A stretch of 64,000 nucleotides of DNA from Microbulbifer litoralis (GTDB lineage: Bacteria > Pseudomonadota > Gammaproteobacteria > Pseudomonadales > Cellvibrionaceae). Both the position numbers and the translations under genes were made by a program. The notes beneath the pieces were generated by a model. It was given only the letters and a program-made list of their open reading frames with translations, searched no databases and was not told where the DNA came from. The DNA lies in contig NZ_JALKCV010000003.1 of the NCBI RefSeq assembly GCF_023634065.1, positions 310,001 through 374,000 on the forward strand. Reading direction: 5' to 3'. Below, one piece after another: positions 15,510 through 24,609 of the stretch (position 1 is its first letter; each line of letters starts with the position of its first letter).

Positions 15510-18131
15510 ATGATTATGGACAAGCAATCTTTTCATCGTAACGCACTGGCCACAGCCGTACTGAGTGTGGTCGCAGGGGTATCGCATCATTCACTCGCAC
15601 AGGAAGAACCGGCAATGGAGGAAGTCGCCGTGGTCGGTTCGCGCATTTCCCGCAATGCCGAATTCGAGACCGCCACACCGATTCAGGTGATGGACCGGGA
15701 GGCACTGGAAAAATCCGGCTACACCAACCTGCAGCAGATGTTCGAAAAAAACCCGGCGGCGGGTAACGGCACCTTTTCCACGCGCGGCAACAACCAGGAC
15801 TCCACCGCCAACGGTGCCGCCGCCGTCAGCCTGCGCGGTATGGGCGCCGACGCCACGCTGGTGCTGGTGAACGGCCGGCGGGTCGCCATCAGCGCCTTTG
15901 CCGAGAGCATCACCACCAATTTCGTCGATATCAATAGCATTCCGCTGGCGGCCATCGAGCGGGTCGAAGTATTGAAGGATGGCGCTTCCGCCATCTACGG
16001 TTCCGACGCCGTCGCCGGCGTGGTGAACCTCGTACTGCGCGAGGATTTCGAGGGCGCCGAGGTATCCGTCGATTACGGTGGCGCCGACGGCTATGACGAG
16101 CAGTCCACATCCGCCATCTGGGGCGTCAACGGTGACAACTCGAACCTGACGGTTATTTTCGACCACCAGACCAACAGCACCCTGAGCAGCACCGAGCGCT
16201 CCGGCCTGGATACCGCCGACCAGTCTTTCCGCGGCGGTATGGATTTCCGTTCATCGCGCGGTTATCCGGGCAGCTTTGCGGTCGACGGCGAATTCCGGCC
16301 GGACCCGGCCTGCCCGCCGGCACAGGCAACGGATACCGCCTGTGTTTACGACTACGGTCCCTGGACACTGCTGACACCGGAGGCGGAGCGGACCGGGGTG
16401 ATGCTGCTGGGCAACAGCCATGTCAGCGACAGTGTCGAGTTCTTCACCGAGATGGCCTTCCAGCACAATACCTCGAGCGCCCAGGGCGCGCCGACACCGC
16501 TGGACGCCGACGCCGGCCTGACGGTACCGGCGGACCACCCCGACAACCCCTTCGACAGCAGCGCCGATCTGGAAATCTACCGCTACCGCACTGTCGACGC
16601 AGGCGCGCGGCAGTGGAGTATCGAAACGGACAACCTACGCGGCGTGTTCGGCCTGCGCGGCAGTGTCTCGAACTGGAACTGGGAGGCCTCGGTACAGCGC
16701 TCCCGCAGCGAATCCACCCAGACCGGCGACCGCAGCCAGGGCTGGGTGCGCACGGATCTGCTGCAGCGGGAAATCGATGCGGGGCGCTACAATCCGTTTG
16801 GCGGAGTGCAGAATCCGCAGTCGGTGATCGACGCCATCACCACCAGCCTGGTACGGCAGGGCAAATCCCAATTGACCAGCGCCAATTTCACCATCGACGG
16901 CAACCTGCTGGACACCAGTAACGGTGCCATCGCCATGGCCGCTGGCGTCGAGCACCGCGAGGAGGAGGTCTCGGATATTCCCGACGACCAGTTCCAGCGC
17001 GGGCTGATATTCGGCACCGAATCGGTTTCCGCCAGTGCCAGCCGCGATATCAGCTCGGCGTTTGTCGAATTCGCGATACCGCTGCCGGCCAACGTCGACC
17101 TGACCCTGGCGGGCCGCTACGACGACTACAGCGATTTCGGCTCCACTACCAACCCGATGGCCAACCTGCTCTGGACCGCCAGCGACCAACTGTCCCTGCG
17201 CGCCTCCTGGGGTACCGGCTTCCGCGCACCCTCGCTGGCACAGATTGGCCTGGGCCCTTCGGAGGAATCCCTGTTCTTTGAAGACACCTACGGCTGTGCG
17301 GTTAATAGCGCATACTGCGCCAGCACCGATTACAACATCGTCTTTTCCGGCAACCCGGATCTGGAGCCGGAGGAATCTGAATCCTTCAATATTGGCGCTG
17401 TGTTGAAACCGCTGGACGCCGTGCAGGTATCGCTGGACTACTGGAGCGTGACCCAGGAAGGCAAGATTGACGAAGTGCCGTTCGGCTATCTCTACGGACT
17501 GTACTGCAACGACCAGGACAGCGACATCTGCGTCCGCTCGGATCCCCTGCCGGGCGAGACCCTCGGCGGGCTGCAATCCATCAACAGCGGCTTTATCAAT
17601 ATCGGCGAACAGACGGTTTCCGGTGTGGACCTGAGCCTGCTCTATTCCGGCTTGCCGCTCGCCGGTGGCGACCTGGGCCTGCGGCTGGACTACAGCTATC
17701 TGGCCGAGTTCGAGCGGGTGGAGCTGGATGCATCCGGTGAGAACTTCCTGACACGGGACCTGGCCGGCGAGTACGAGTACCCGCAGCACCGCTGGGCCGC
17801 ATCCGCCGACTGGGCCCGGGAGAGCTTCGCCTTCACCCTGGGGTTGAACTATATCGGCGAGTTTGAGGATACACCGGATATCGATTTCGACGGCACGCTG
17901 GACTACGACAACAACCGCTCCCGTATCGTGGATGCCTTCCTGACGGTGAACCTGCAGGCGCGCTACACCGGTTTCGAGAATGTGGTACTCAGCCTGGGCG
18001 CCGACAACGCGCTCGATGAGGCGCCGCCTTTCGCCATCGGCGACGGCGATTCGGACTTGTACGGCTACGTCTCCAGCCAGCACGATCCGCGGGGACGCTT
18101 TGTCTACGGCAAGATGGTCTACAGCTTCTGA
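15510..18131 (+). CDS. TonB-dependent outer-membrane receptor
   Basis: An 873-aa TonB-dependent receptor. The leader (ending VSHHSLAQ) is followed by a probable TonB box region (MEEVAVVGSRISR). The plug domain carries LVLVNGRRVAI, FVDINSIPLAAIERVEVLKDGASAIYGSDAVAGVVN, with that segment matching the Pfam plug end. A beta-barrel follows, ending in the aromatic residue of GKMVYSF. Two loop regions with paired cysteines (DPACPPAQATDTAC and YGCAVNSAYC) occur. GGAAG at 15501 suits ATG 15510 or ATG 15516; a longer frame to 15468 lacks support. The substrate is unknown. Adjacency to znuCB makes a zinc complex worth considering, but the protein lacks His clusters and resembles general nutrient receptors. 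Confidence 0.88.
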   Translation: MIMDKQSFHRNALATAVLSVVAGVSHHSLAQEEPAMEEVAVVGSRISRNAEFETATPIQVMDREALEKSGYTNLQQMFEKNPAAGNGTFSTRGNNQDSTANGAAAVSLRGMGADATLVLVNGRRVAISAFAESITTNFVDINSIPLAAIERVEVLKDGASAIYGSDAVAGVVNLVLREDFEGAEVSVDYGGADGYDEQSTSAIWGVNGDNSNLTVIFDHQTNSTLSSTERSGLDTADQSFRGGMDFRSSRGYPGSFAVDGEFRPDPACPPAQATDTACVYDYGPWTLLTPEAERTGVMLLGNSHVSDSVEFFTEMAFQHNTSSAQGAPTPLDADAGLTVPADHPDNPFDSSADLEIYRYRTVDAGARQWSIETDNLRGVFGLRGSVSNWNWEASVQRSRSESTQTGDRSQGWVRTDLLQREIDAGRYNPFGGVQNPQSVIDAITTSLVRQGKSQLTSANFTIDGNLLDTSNGAIAMAAGVEHREEEVSDIPDDQFQRGLIFGTESVSASASRDISSAFVEFAIPLPANVDLTLAGRYDDYSDFGSTTNPMANLLWTASDQLSLRASWGTGFRAPSLAQIGLGPSEESLFFEDTYGCAVNSAYCASTDYNIVFSGNPDLEPEESESFNIGAVLKPLDAVQVSLDYWSVTQEGKIDEVPFGYLYGLYCNDQDSDICVRSDPLPGETLGGLQSINSGFINIGEQTVSGVDLSLLYSGLPLAGGDLGLRLDYSYLAEFERVELDASGENFLTRDLAGEYEYPQHRWAASADWARESFAFTLGLNYIGEFEDTPDIDFDGTLDYDNNRSRIVDAFLTVNLQARYTGFENVVLSLGADNALDEAPPFAIGDGDSDLYGYVSSQHDPRGRFVYGKMVYSF

Positions 18132-18152
18132 TTTTCACACCAGCCAGATGGA

Positions 18153-18180
18153 AAGGGAGGGCTTCGGCCCTTCCTTCTTA
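18153..18180 (+). terminator. Possible intrinsic terminator after the TonB receptor
   Basis: A 10-bp stem with a UUCG tetraloop (AAGGGAGGGC with GCCCTTCCTT, one G-U pair) is followed by a weak T-rich tail (TTCTTA). It lies 22 bp after the receptor stop. Confidence 0.55.
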
Positions 18181-18212
18181 TCCGGCCGTTTTTGCACAAT
18201 TGCCGTTACCGC

Positions 18213-18677
18213 TCAGCGCCATGGCAGCAAATCGACAACCATTTCCGAAAGATCGTATGCCCGATCGATGCCATCGCGCAGTAACCCCTCGCCTTTTTCG
18301 CCAAACGTCACCCCAAGCACCGCGCAATTCAGCACTACGGTCAACCAGAAAATCCGGCGAAACGCCGCTTTGGAGGTTTTGTGATTGAATATCTGCTGGG
18401 CCAGCATTGCCCCCGGCCAGCCGCCAACGAGTGACAACAGGTGCAATGTCTTTTCACTGATGCGACTCCAGTCGCGCACCGCACAGAGTTTGTCCCAGCC
18501 ATAAAGCAACAGCGTCAACAGGCTGGCCGCGGTAATCCAGTAGAGCACTTCCGGCGGATAGCGCCAACGGAGGACCGCCGCGGCCAACACCACAGTCAGC
18601 GCCGCAGGCAACAGGATGGCAATACGGGCATCGGCGCGCCGGTGGGGGCGGAAAGCGGGCCGGGCGTCAATCCGCAT
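18213..18677 (-). CDS. DUF1294 family membrane protein
   Basis: A 154-aa inner-membrane protein with four predicted helices. The DUF1294 core is visible: LLYGWDKLCAVRDWSRISEKTLH, then GGWPGAMLAQQIFNHKTSKAAFRRIFWLTV. The family is often fused to a cold-shock domain, but here only a short basic N-terminal tail precedes the helices. Function is unknown. It lies downstream of, and in the same direction as, the cytosine deaminase gene, with 30 bp between them. Confidence 0.85.
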   Translation of the reverse strand: MRIDARPAFRPHRRADARIAILLPAALTVVLAAAVLRWRYPPEVLYWITAASLLTLLLYGWDKLCAVRDWSRISEKTLHLLSLVGGWPGAMLAQQIFNHKTSKAAFRRIFWLTVVLNCAVLGVTFGEKGEGLLRDGIDRAYDLSEMVVDLLPWR

Positions 18678-18707
18678 CGATGAGCCTTTGCGCCAGCGGT
18701 CCGCCGC

Positions 18708-19157
18708 TCATTCCCCGATATCCTCCCGCCACAGCTCCCGGTGTTTGTCGATGAAAGCTGTCATCAGCGCCTTGCACTCCCCGCTGTCGCAGAGTGTCAG
18801 TTCGACACCGCGGCTACGCAGGTAATCCTCAGGCCCCCTGAAGGTGACATTCTCGCCAATCACCACACGGGGGATGCCATACAACAGCACCGTACCGCTG
18901 CACATATCGCATGGCGACAGGGTCGTGTACAGGGTGCAGTCCCGGTAATGCCGCGATGGCAGGCGCCCGGCATTTTCGAGGCAGTCCATCTCCGCGTGCA
19001 GGATACTGCTGTTTTTCTGGATGCGGCGGTTGTGGCCGCGGCCGATGATTTTTCCATCGCGAACCAGCACGGCACCAATCGGTATACCGCCCTCGGCCAG
19101 GCCCTTTTGGGCCTCTTCAATCGCGGCGTGCAGGAAGTCACCGGTCGATGCCATCAT
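18708..19157 (-). CDS. Cytosine deaminase, yeast Fcy1-like
   Basis: A 149-aa zinc-dependent deaminase of the CDA/dCMP deaminase superfamily, converting cytosine to uracil and ammonia. Zinc and catalytic residues are H54-A-E56 and P-C83-D-M-C86. The surrounding text (GRGHNRRIQKNSSILHAE, LYTTLSPCDMCSG, YGIPRVVIGENVTF, EDIGE at the C-terminus) resembles Saccharomyces Fcy1 rather than the unrelated E. coli CodA amidohydrolase. The start is ATG 19157 (or ATG 19154) with GGAG upstream. It lies between DUF1294 and the senC gene of the oxidase cluster, and salvage of pyrimidines is the likely role. Confidence 0.85.
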   Translation of the reverse strand: MMASTGDFLHAAIEEAQKGLAEGGIPIGAVLVRDGKIIGRGHNRRIQKNSSILHAEMDCLENAGRLPSRHYRDCTLYTTLSPCDMCSGTVLLYGIPRVVIGENVTFRGPEDYLRSRGVELTLCDSGECKALMTAFIDKHRELWREDIGE

Positions 19158-19172
19158 CGGGCCGTCTCCGCA

Positions 19173-19859
19173 TCAGCCATTGTAGGTCGCCCGCATGGAG
19201 CGATAGGTGAGCTTCATCTTGGCCGGATCGAGCGGGGCCTTGAAAAAGGCGTGGTAGTGGCCGCGCGGGTTGATCAGCACTACCTGGGAGCCGTGGTCTA
19301 CGGTGTACTCGCCATTTTCCAGCGGCACTTTGTTGAAGGGCACGTTGAGCTGGTTGGCGAAGCGTTTCAGGTCCAGGAATTCGCCGGTCACGCCGTGGAA
19401 CTCCGGATTGAAATAGCGCACATAATCCCGCAACAGTTCGGGCCGGTCGCGTTTCGGGTCCACGGACACCAGCAGGATATCGGTATCCGCCCGCGTCCCC
19501 TCGTCCAGGGTCTGGTAGAAGCGGTCCAGTGTCGCCAGCGTGGTCGGGCAGATATCCGGGCAATGGGTAAAACCGAAGAATACCAGTGTCCAGTTTCCTT
19601 CCAGCTGCCTGGTATGAAAGGGTTTGCCGCTGTCGGCGAGCAGTTCGAAGTCATCCAGGATGCGCGGGCGCTCCAGTTTCACAGCACCATTCAGCCGCAG
19701 TTCGGATTCGGTAATCACCCGCGGCTGGCCGAGCTTGTGCAGGAATCCGGCCAGCACGGCGATCATGAAGAACACCAGTACGGCCACCGTAATCAGGATG
19801 CCGCGCTGCTGTTCGGGGCTCTTCTGTGAGTTCTGCTTGTGAGTGCGTTCTTCAGCCAT
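19173..19859 (-). CDS. senC: SCO1/SenC copper chaperone for cytochrome oxidase
   Basis: A 228-aa membrane-anchored thioredoxin-fold protein that helps deliver copper to the CuA site of subunit II. A membrane helix (about 21-40) precedes the periplasmic domain. The copper motif C100-P-D-I-C104 and H189 (VDHGSQ) are present. It is the last gene of the cox/cta cluster and starts 3 bp after the cyoE stop, so it is in the same operon. Confidence 0.93.
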   Translation of the reverse strand: MAEERTHKQNSQKSPEQQRGILITVAVLVFFMIAVLAGFLHKLGQPRVITESELRLNGAVKLERPRILDDFELLADSGKPFHTRQLEGNWTLVFFGFTHCPDICPTTLATLDRFYQTLDEGTRADTDILLVSVDPKRDRPELLRDYVRYFNPEFHGVTGEFLDLKRFANQLNVPFNKVPLENGEYTVDHGSQVVLINPRGHYHAFFKAPLDPAKMKLTYRSMRATYNG

Positions 19860-19862
19860 CGT

Positions 19863-20756
19863 TTACACCGCCACCAGGTAGTGATCCAGCAACATGATGC
19901 AGAACAGTGCCATCAGGTAGATGATGGAGTATTTAAAGGTTTCCATGCCCGCATTCGGGTTTCGGTCCCGCAGCATTTCCACCGCCCAGTAGATAAAACC
20001 GATTCCCAGTACCACCGCGCCGAGCAGGTAGAGCCAGCCCAGCATGGCGGTGGCAAACGGCAGTAGGCTGACGGCGAAGAGTACGAATGTGTACAGCAGG
20101 ATATGCAGCTTGGTATAGGCGACACCGTGGGTTACCGGCAGCATCGGGATGTCCGCCTTGGCATATTCCTCGCGGCGGTGGACCGCCAGTGCCCAGAAAT
20201 GCGGCGGTGTCCAGGCGAAGATGATCAGCACCAGCAGCAGGCCGTGGCCGTGCAGATTGCCGGTCACTGCAGTCCACCCCAGCAGCGGCGGCGCGGCGCC
20301 GGCGAGACCGCCGATAACGATATTCTGCGGCGTGGCGCGCTTCAGGAACATGGTGTAGACAACGGCGTAGCCGAGCAGCGAAAATAGCGTCAGCCAGGCG
20401 GTGAGTGCGTTGACGAACACAAGCAGTATGCCCATCCCGGCGCAGCCGAGCAGCAGTGCGAAGACAATCGCCCTGTGCGGCTCCACCCGGCCGCGGGCAA
20501 TCGGGCGATTGCTGGTGCGCGCCATCTTGATATCGATATGGCGGTCCACCAGGTGATTGACGGCCGCGGCACTGCCGGCACACAGGGCAATGCCCAGGTT
20601 GCCGAGGATCAGGATATTCACCGGCACCATGCCGGGCACCGCCAGCAACATGCCGATCACCGAGGTGAGGATCATCAGCATCACCACGCGCGGTTTGGTC
20701 AGCTCGTAGTAATCGCGCCAGCCACTGTGGCCCAGAATGGCGGTTTGTGTGGTCAT
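19863..20756 (-). CDS. cyoE: Protohaem IX farnesyltransferase (haem O synthase)
   Basis: A 297-aa UbiA-family prenyltransferase that makes haem O from haem B and farnesyl diphosphate, the first step to haem A. About eight or nine membrane helices are predicted. The two aspartate-containing motifs are [15 protein letters not shown] and [14 protein letters not shown], with ELTKPRVV at the N-terminus. It lies directly upstream of senC and downstream of ctaA, the order seen in Pseudomonas (PA0112-PA0114). Confidence 0.95.
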   Translation of the reverse strand: MTTQTAILGHSGWRDYYELTKPRVVMLMILTSVIGMLLAVPGMVPVNILILGNLGIALCAGSAAAVNHLVDRHIDIKMARTSNRPIARGRVEPHRAIVFALLLGCAGMGILLVFVNALTAWLTLFSLLGYAVVYTMFLKRATPQNIVIGGLAGAAPPLLGWTAVTGNLHGHGLLLVLIIFAWTPPHFWALAVHRREEYAKADIPMLPVTHGVAYTKLHILLYTFVLFAVSLLPFATAMLGWLYLLGAVVLGIGFIYWAVEMLRDRNPNAGMETFKYSIIYLMALFCIMLLDHYLVAV

Positions 20757-20856
20757 GACTGCACCCCGTTATTGTCTTTGTCGCCCGACACACCGGTGTG
20801 AGCGAAGTTACACAATGAAGCTGTTCGGTTTCCGGCGTCGCCGCCGCCCCCTCCCG

Positions 20857-21969
20857 TTATAACGTACCGGCCAACGCCGTGTTGTCCACGCCGGGCTTCT
20901 CCGGAATCCCGTCCCGGTTCGAAACCCGTGGCTGCGCCGTCTGGATTCGATAGCAGAATGTCAGCAACCCCAACAGCAGCACCGCGGCGCCAGCGTTGTG
21001 GGCCACGGCGATCGGCAGCGGCAGGAACATAACCACATTGGCGATGCCCAGGCTCACCTGCAACAGCAACACACCAGCGAGGCCCGCGGCCCAGCGGTGC
21101 GAACCGGCCCGCCAGGCGAACGCGGCCAGTGCCAGCACCAGGATACTGACCAACAGTGCGCCCAGGCGGTGGGCGACATGGATGGCCGTGCGCGCATCGC
21201 TCTCCAGCGTGCCGCCGAGATAGTTGGGCCCGATCTGCTGGGCGATGTTGAAGCCCTGGCGAAAGTCTGTCTGCGGCCACCACTCTCCGTGACAGGTGGG
21301 AAAATCGGCACAGGCCAGCGCCGCGTAATTGGAACTGGTCCAGCCGCCCAGCGCGATCTGCAGCACCACAGCGCCGGTGGCGGCAAAGGCCAGCGGCCGG
21401 ATTTTCTGCAGAAGGCGGTATTCGTGCGCCGGAATAAACCGGCCCTTGCTTGGCGGCGCGTTGCGCAACCGTTCGACCATCAACCACAGCATGGACAGCG
21501 TCGCCATACCGCCGAGCAGGTGTGCCGTGACCACCTGCGGCCAGAGTTTCAGGGTCACCGTCCACATGCCGAATGCGGCCTGCAGCAGGATCAGCGCCAA
21601 CAGGAAATGGGTCTGCTTGAAGGCGCGGTGACCGCGGCGACGCCAGGCGAGTACTGTCAGCCCGCCGACCAGCAACAGCAGCGCCCCGGCGAAATAGCGG
21701 TGCACCATTTCCGGCCAGGTCTTATCGGTCTCCACCGGCGCGTGCGGAAAGGCCGCATTGGCGGTCTCAATTTCGTGGTGTTCATCCGGCCAGGTCAGGT
21801 GGCCATAACAACCCGGCCAGTCCGGACAGCCCAGGCCCGCGTCCGCCAGCCGGGTGAAGGCGCCGAGTACCACCACCACCACCGCCAGCGCGGTACCGGC
21901 CAGGGCCAGGCGCAGGCGCCAGTCGGTGTGGGCGCCGCTGTCCCTGGAGTCGAAAGCCGGGTTGTGCAT
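20857..21969 (-). CDS. ctaA: Haem A synthase
   Basis: A 370-aa CtaA/Cox15 protein that oxidises haem O to haem A. Eight membrane helices are predicted with the duplicated four-helix design. Haem-ligand histidines are expected in MVHRYFAG, VVTAHLLGG, AIHVAHRLGA and AVAHNAG. Paired cysteines in GLGCPDWPGCYG and ACADFPTCHGEW match the family's extracytoplasmic loops. The frame allows an ATG at 21993, but GGAGG five bases before the ATG at 21969 supports this start, 13 bp after the preceding stop. Confidence 0.93.
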   Translation of the reverse strand: MHNPAFDSRDSGAHTDWRLRLALAGTALAVVVVVLGAFTRLADAGLGCPDWPGCYGHLTWPDEHHEIETANAAFPHAPVETDKTWPEMVHRYFAGALLLLVGGLTVLAWRRRGHRAFKQTHFLLALILLQAAFGMWTVTLKLWPQVVTAHLLGGMATLSMLWLMVERLRNAPPSKGRFIPAHEYRLLQKIRPLAFAATGAVVLQIALGGWTSSNYAALACADFPTCHGEWWPQTDFRQGFNIAQQIGPNYLGGTLESDARTAIHVAHRLGALLVSILVLALAAFAWRAGSHRWAAGLAGVLLLQVSLGIANVVMFLPLPIAVAHNAGAAVLLLGLLTFCYRIQTAQPRVSNRDGIPEKPGVDNTALAGTL

Positions 21970-21982
21970 GTCCACCTCCATA

Positions 21983-22627
21983 TTACTGCTCATAGGAGTA
22001 CTTCAGAAGACGCTTGATATCCTTGAGAAGCTGGTTGCCGCTGTGACCGTTGTCGTAGGCCATCATGGCAAAACCGCGCTGGTCCACCAGCAGCACCCGC
22101 GCACCGCTGGTATTTTCTGTCGACGTCTGCCGTTGCAACCGTTGCAGTGCACCCTTATCCAGTTGCACCAGGCGCAGTCGCGGGTGGTCGCGGCCCAGCT
22201 TCTCCCGGGTCAATGCATCGACTGGCGAGGCGCTCACCAGCAGCCGCTCGACACGATCGGCTTTCTCACTGAGGCGAATATGCACCTGGCGGCTGGTATA
22301 GAGCAGTTTCTCGCAGTCCTGTTCACAGCTGCCGGAAGGCAGGATCAGGTAACGCCATTTTTCCTCCGCATCCGCGAAGTTCATATGCGCGTGGTCCCCA
22401 CCGACGAAGTCCAGCCCTTTGATGTCCACCGGTGGCTGGATCAGGTCGCCCTGGTTGATCGTATCGTCCGGCATGCCGATGCCGGTGTAAAAAACGATAT
22501 AGGCGGCCGCTATCGGCAGCAGTACTGAGGCGAGAACGGACAGGCCCTGCAAGCGCCCGACGCCCGGGGAAGAGGGTTTTGACGTTTCTGCTGCGCCGCC
22601 GGCGGCAGTATCGAAGTTCTGGTTCAC
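21983..22627 (-). CDS. Membrane-anchored protein of the cox cluster (PA0111-like)
   Basis: A 214-aa protein with one N-terminal membrane helix (about 28-48) and a periplasmic domain of thioredoxin-like length. It contains SGSCEQDCEKLLYTSRQ, a CxxxC that recalls the copper motif of SCO proteins, and ends LLKDIKRLLKYSYEQ. In Pseudomonas a gene of similar size and position (PA0111) stands between surf1 and ctaA, but its function is not settled. Oxidase assembly is the obvious guess. The start is GTG at 22627, overlapping surf1 by 4 bp. Confidence 0.75.
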   Translation of the reverse strand: MNQNFDTAAGGAAETSKPSSPGVGRLQGLSVLASVLLPIAAAYIVFYTGIGMPDDTINQGDLIQPPVDIKGLDFVGGDHAHMNFADAEEKWRYLILPSGSCEQDCEKLLYTSRQVHIRLSEKADRVERLLVSASPVDALTREKLGRDHPRLRLVQLDKGALQRLQRQTSTENTSGARVLLVDQRGFAMMAYDNGHSGNQLLKDIKRLLKYSYEQ

Positions 22628-23382
22628 GACGGTGTACCTCGATTATCGTTATTGTTGTCGTTGTTCCTGCGAGACAGCTGCACTATGCGCGTCGCGGCAA
22701 ACAGCCACAACAATACCAGCGCAGCGGCCATCGCAAACCACTGGGCGGCATAGGCGTAGTGGCGCTGTGGCCGGCTGTTGAGCAACTGCCAGTCGGTGAC
22801 CAGCGCGGTATCGGAATCCGCGCTCAGGCGGACAGTCCACTGCAGCTGTGCGAGGTCCAGACTAACAGCAATTTGCCGATCGAGCTGCTGAATTCTCTGA
22901 CCATGAGCAGCGCCCGGGGTTTCCGTTGCCGACACCGGGTAGAGAAATCCCGTGATGATTTTGGCTGCGCGAGGCCAGGTCACCTCCGGCAAGCGGCTGC
23001 GTTCGCCCGGTGCCGGCAGCCAGCCGCGGTTGATCAACCAGCGCTGGCCATCGCTGACGAATACCTGTAACAATTCGTAACCGACGCGGCCGTTGCGGGT
23101 TCGGTTGTCGAGAAGACGGTAGTCACCGGTGTAGTAGCCCGATAAGCGCAGCGGTGTATAGCGACGCAGCTGGTCAAGATTCTGCGGTGAAACCGGTTGC
23201 GAGGACAACCGCTGGTTGATGGTCGCTTCGATCGCTGCCTTCTCTCCGCCGCGCTGTATCTGCCAGATACCCAGAGCGACCAACAGCGGTAGCAAAGCAC
23301 CGCTGAGCAGCGTGAGGGGCCAGTTGTGAATCAGTGCTACACTGGCGTTCTTCGCTCTCGATGAGCTGATCTCTGGTGTCAT
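22624..23382 (-). CDS. SURF1 family oxidase assembly protein
   Basis: A 252-aa SURF1 homologue involved in haem A insertion and oxidase assembly. It has the canonical two membrane helices, one near each end (about 21-41 and 214-233), around a periplasmic domain. Family motifs are LGIWQIQRGGEK, YTPLRLSGYY and LINRGWLP. It overlaps the next gene by 4 bp. Its start is only 45 bp from that of the oppositely oriented DUF2909 gene. Confidence 0.88.
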   Translation of the reverse strand: MTPEISSSRAKNASVALIHNWPLTLLSGALLPLLVALGIWQIQRGGEKAAIEATINQRLSSQPVSPQNLDQLRRYTPLRLSGYYTGDYRLLDNRTRNGRVGYELLQVFVSDGQRWLINRGWLPAPGERSRLPEVTWPRAAKIITGFLYPVSATETPGAAHGQRIQQLDRQIAVSLDLAQLQWTVRLSADSDTALVTDWQLLNSRPQRHYAYAAQWFAMAAALVLLWLFAATRIVQLSRRNNDNNNDNRGTPS

Positions 23383-23427
23383 GCCAATTTACAACAAAAG
23401 TTACAACAAGAATGGCGAATAATAATT

Positions 23428-23652
23428 ATGTGGCTGAAAGTCGTTATTGTTTTTCTGTTCCTGGCAGTGCTGGCCAGCCTGTCCAGCGCGCTTTTTTTCC
23501 TGCTGCGGGATATGGGCGCGCCGGAATCCAAGCGCACGCTCTATGCGCTGGGTATCCGTATTACGCTGGCCGCACTGCTGGTATTCGCCATCTGGTACGG
23601 CTTTGACAGCGGAATCCTTTCCAACACGGCGCCCTGGGCAAACAAATACTGA
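23428..23652 (+). CDS. DUF2909 twin-helix membrane protein
   Basis: A 74-aa protein made of two membrane helices separated by a short loop (RDMGAPESKRTLYALGIR), as in the DUF2909 family found inside pseudomonad cox clusters (PA0109 position). It is transcribed opposite to every other gene of this cluster, so it splits the cluster into a coxB-coxC part and a surf1-senC part. Function is unknown. Confidence 0.8.
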   Translation: MWLKVVIVFLFLAVLASLSSALFFLLRDMGAPESKRTLYALGIRITLAALLVFAIWYGFDSGILSNTAPWANKY

Positions 23653-23712
23653 ACCCGCCGTCCGGGCCCGGGCCGCACTCGGGCCCCGGAGCCCATTCAC
23701 TCCACAGCGCCG

Positions 23713-24603
23713 TCAGGACCCGAGGACATAGACGAATATAAACAGTCCCACCCAGACGACATCCACAAAGTGCCAGTACCAGCTGGCCGCCTCGAAGCCG
23801 AAGTGATCATCCGGCTTGAAATGGTGCGCGATCACCGAGCGCAGCAACATGACCAGTAGCATGATGGTGCCCAGGGTGACATGGGCGCCGTGGAAGCCTG
23901 TCAGCATAAAGAAGGTGGTGCCGTAGATACCGGACTCCAGCGTCAGCCCCAGGTGCTGGTAGGCCTCCAGGTACTCCTCCACCTGGAAGAACAGGAAGGC
24001 CGCGCCCAGTACGACCGTGATCGCCAGCCAGGCGTTGAATGCAGTGCGCTTGTTTTTCTTCAGGAAAACGTGGGCAAAGTGCACGGTTACACTGGAGGCC
24101 AGCAGCAATACCGTATTGAGTAGCGGCAGGTGCCAGGGGTCGATGATATCCCTGGGGCCCACGACCTTGGCTGCATCGCCATGCGCTGCGGCATCCGGCG
24201 TCACCATCAGCGGCCAGGTATGTTCGAAGCCCTGCCACAGCATATTGGAGGAGCCGCGATCGCCCTCACCGCCGAGCCACGGCAGCGCGAAAGTGCGAAT
24301 ATAGTAGAGAGCACCGAAGAATGCCGCAAAGAACATCACTTCGGAGAAAATAAACCAGCCCATGCCCCAGACATAGGAGCGTTTCAGCTGGTCGCTGTTC
24401 AAGCCCGCCATGTTTTCCCGGATCACGGCGGCAAACCAGAACCACAATACCGTCGCCATGGCCAGGGCACCGGCGAAGAAAATATAGGCGCTGCCACCGT
24501 TGATCCAGTTGGCGGCACCAAAGGCTGTCAGGAACATGCCGATGGTGGCAAAGATTGGCAGCCGGGACTGCTCGGGCACATAGTAGGTGCTTTCACTGGC
24601 CAT
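23713..24603 (-). CDS. ctaE: Cytochrome c oxidase subunit III
   Basis: A 296-aa subunit III of the aa3/caa3-type oxidase with seven predicted helices. Typical segments are FSEVMFFAAFFGALYY (with the conserved Glu) and GFHGAHVTLGT, plus the terminal ASWYWHFVDVVWVGLFIFVY. An extra loop after helix III (DAAAHGDAAKVVGPRDIIDPW) is common in the marine and pseudomonad versions. It follows ctaG with 6 bp between the two genes. Confidence 0.95.
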   Translation of the reverse strand: MASESTYYVPEQSRLPIFATIGMFLTAFGAANWINGGSAYIFFAGALAMATVLWFWFAAVIRENMAGLNSDQLKRSYVWGMGWFIFSEVMFFAAFFGALYYIRTFALPWLGGEGDRGSSNMLWQGFEHTWPLMVTPDAAAHGDAAKVVGPRDIIDPWHLPLLNTVLLLASSVTVHFAHVFLKKNKRTAFNAWLAITVVLGAAFLFFQVEEYLEAYQHLGLTLESGIYGTTFFMLTGFHGAHVTLGTIMLLVMLLRSVIAHHFKPDDHFGFEAASWYWHFVDVVWVGLFIFVYVLGS

Positions 24604-24609
24604 GGTATT

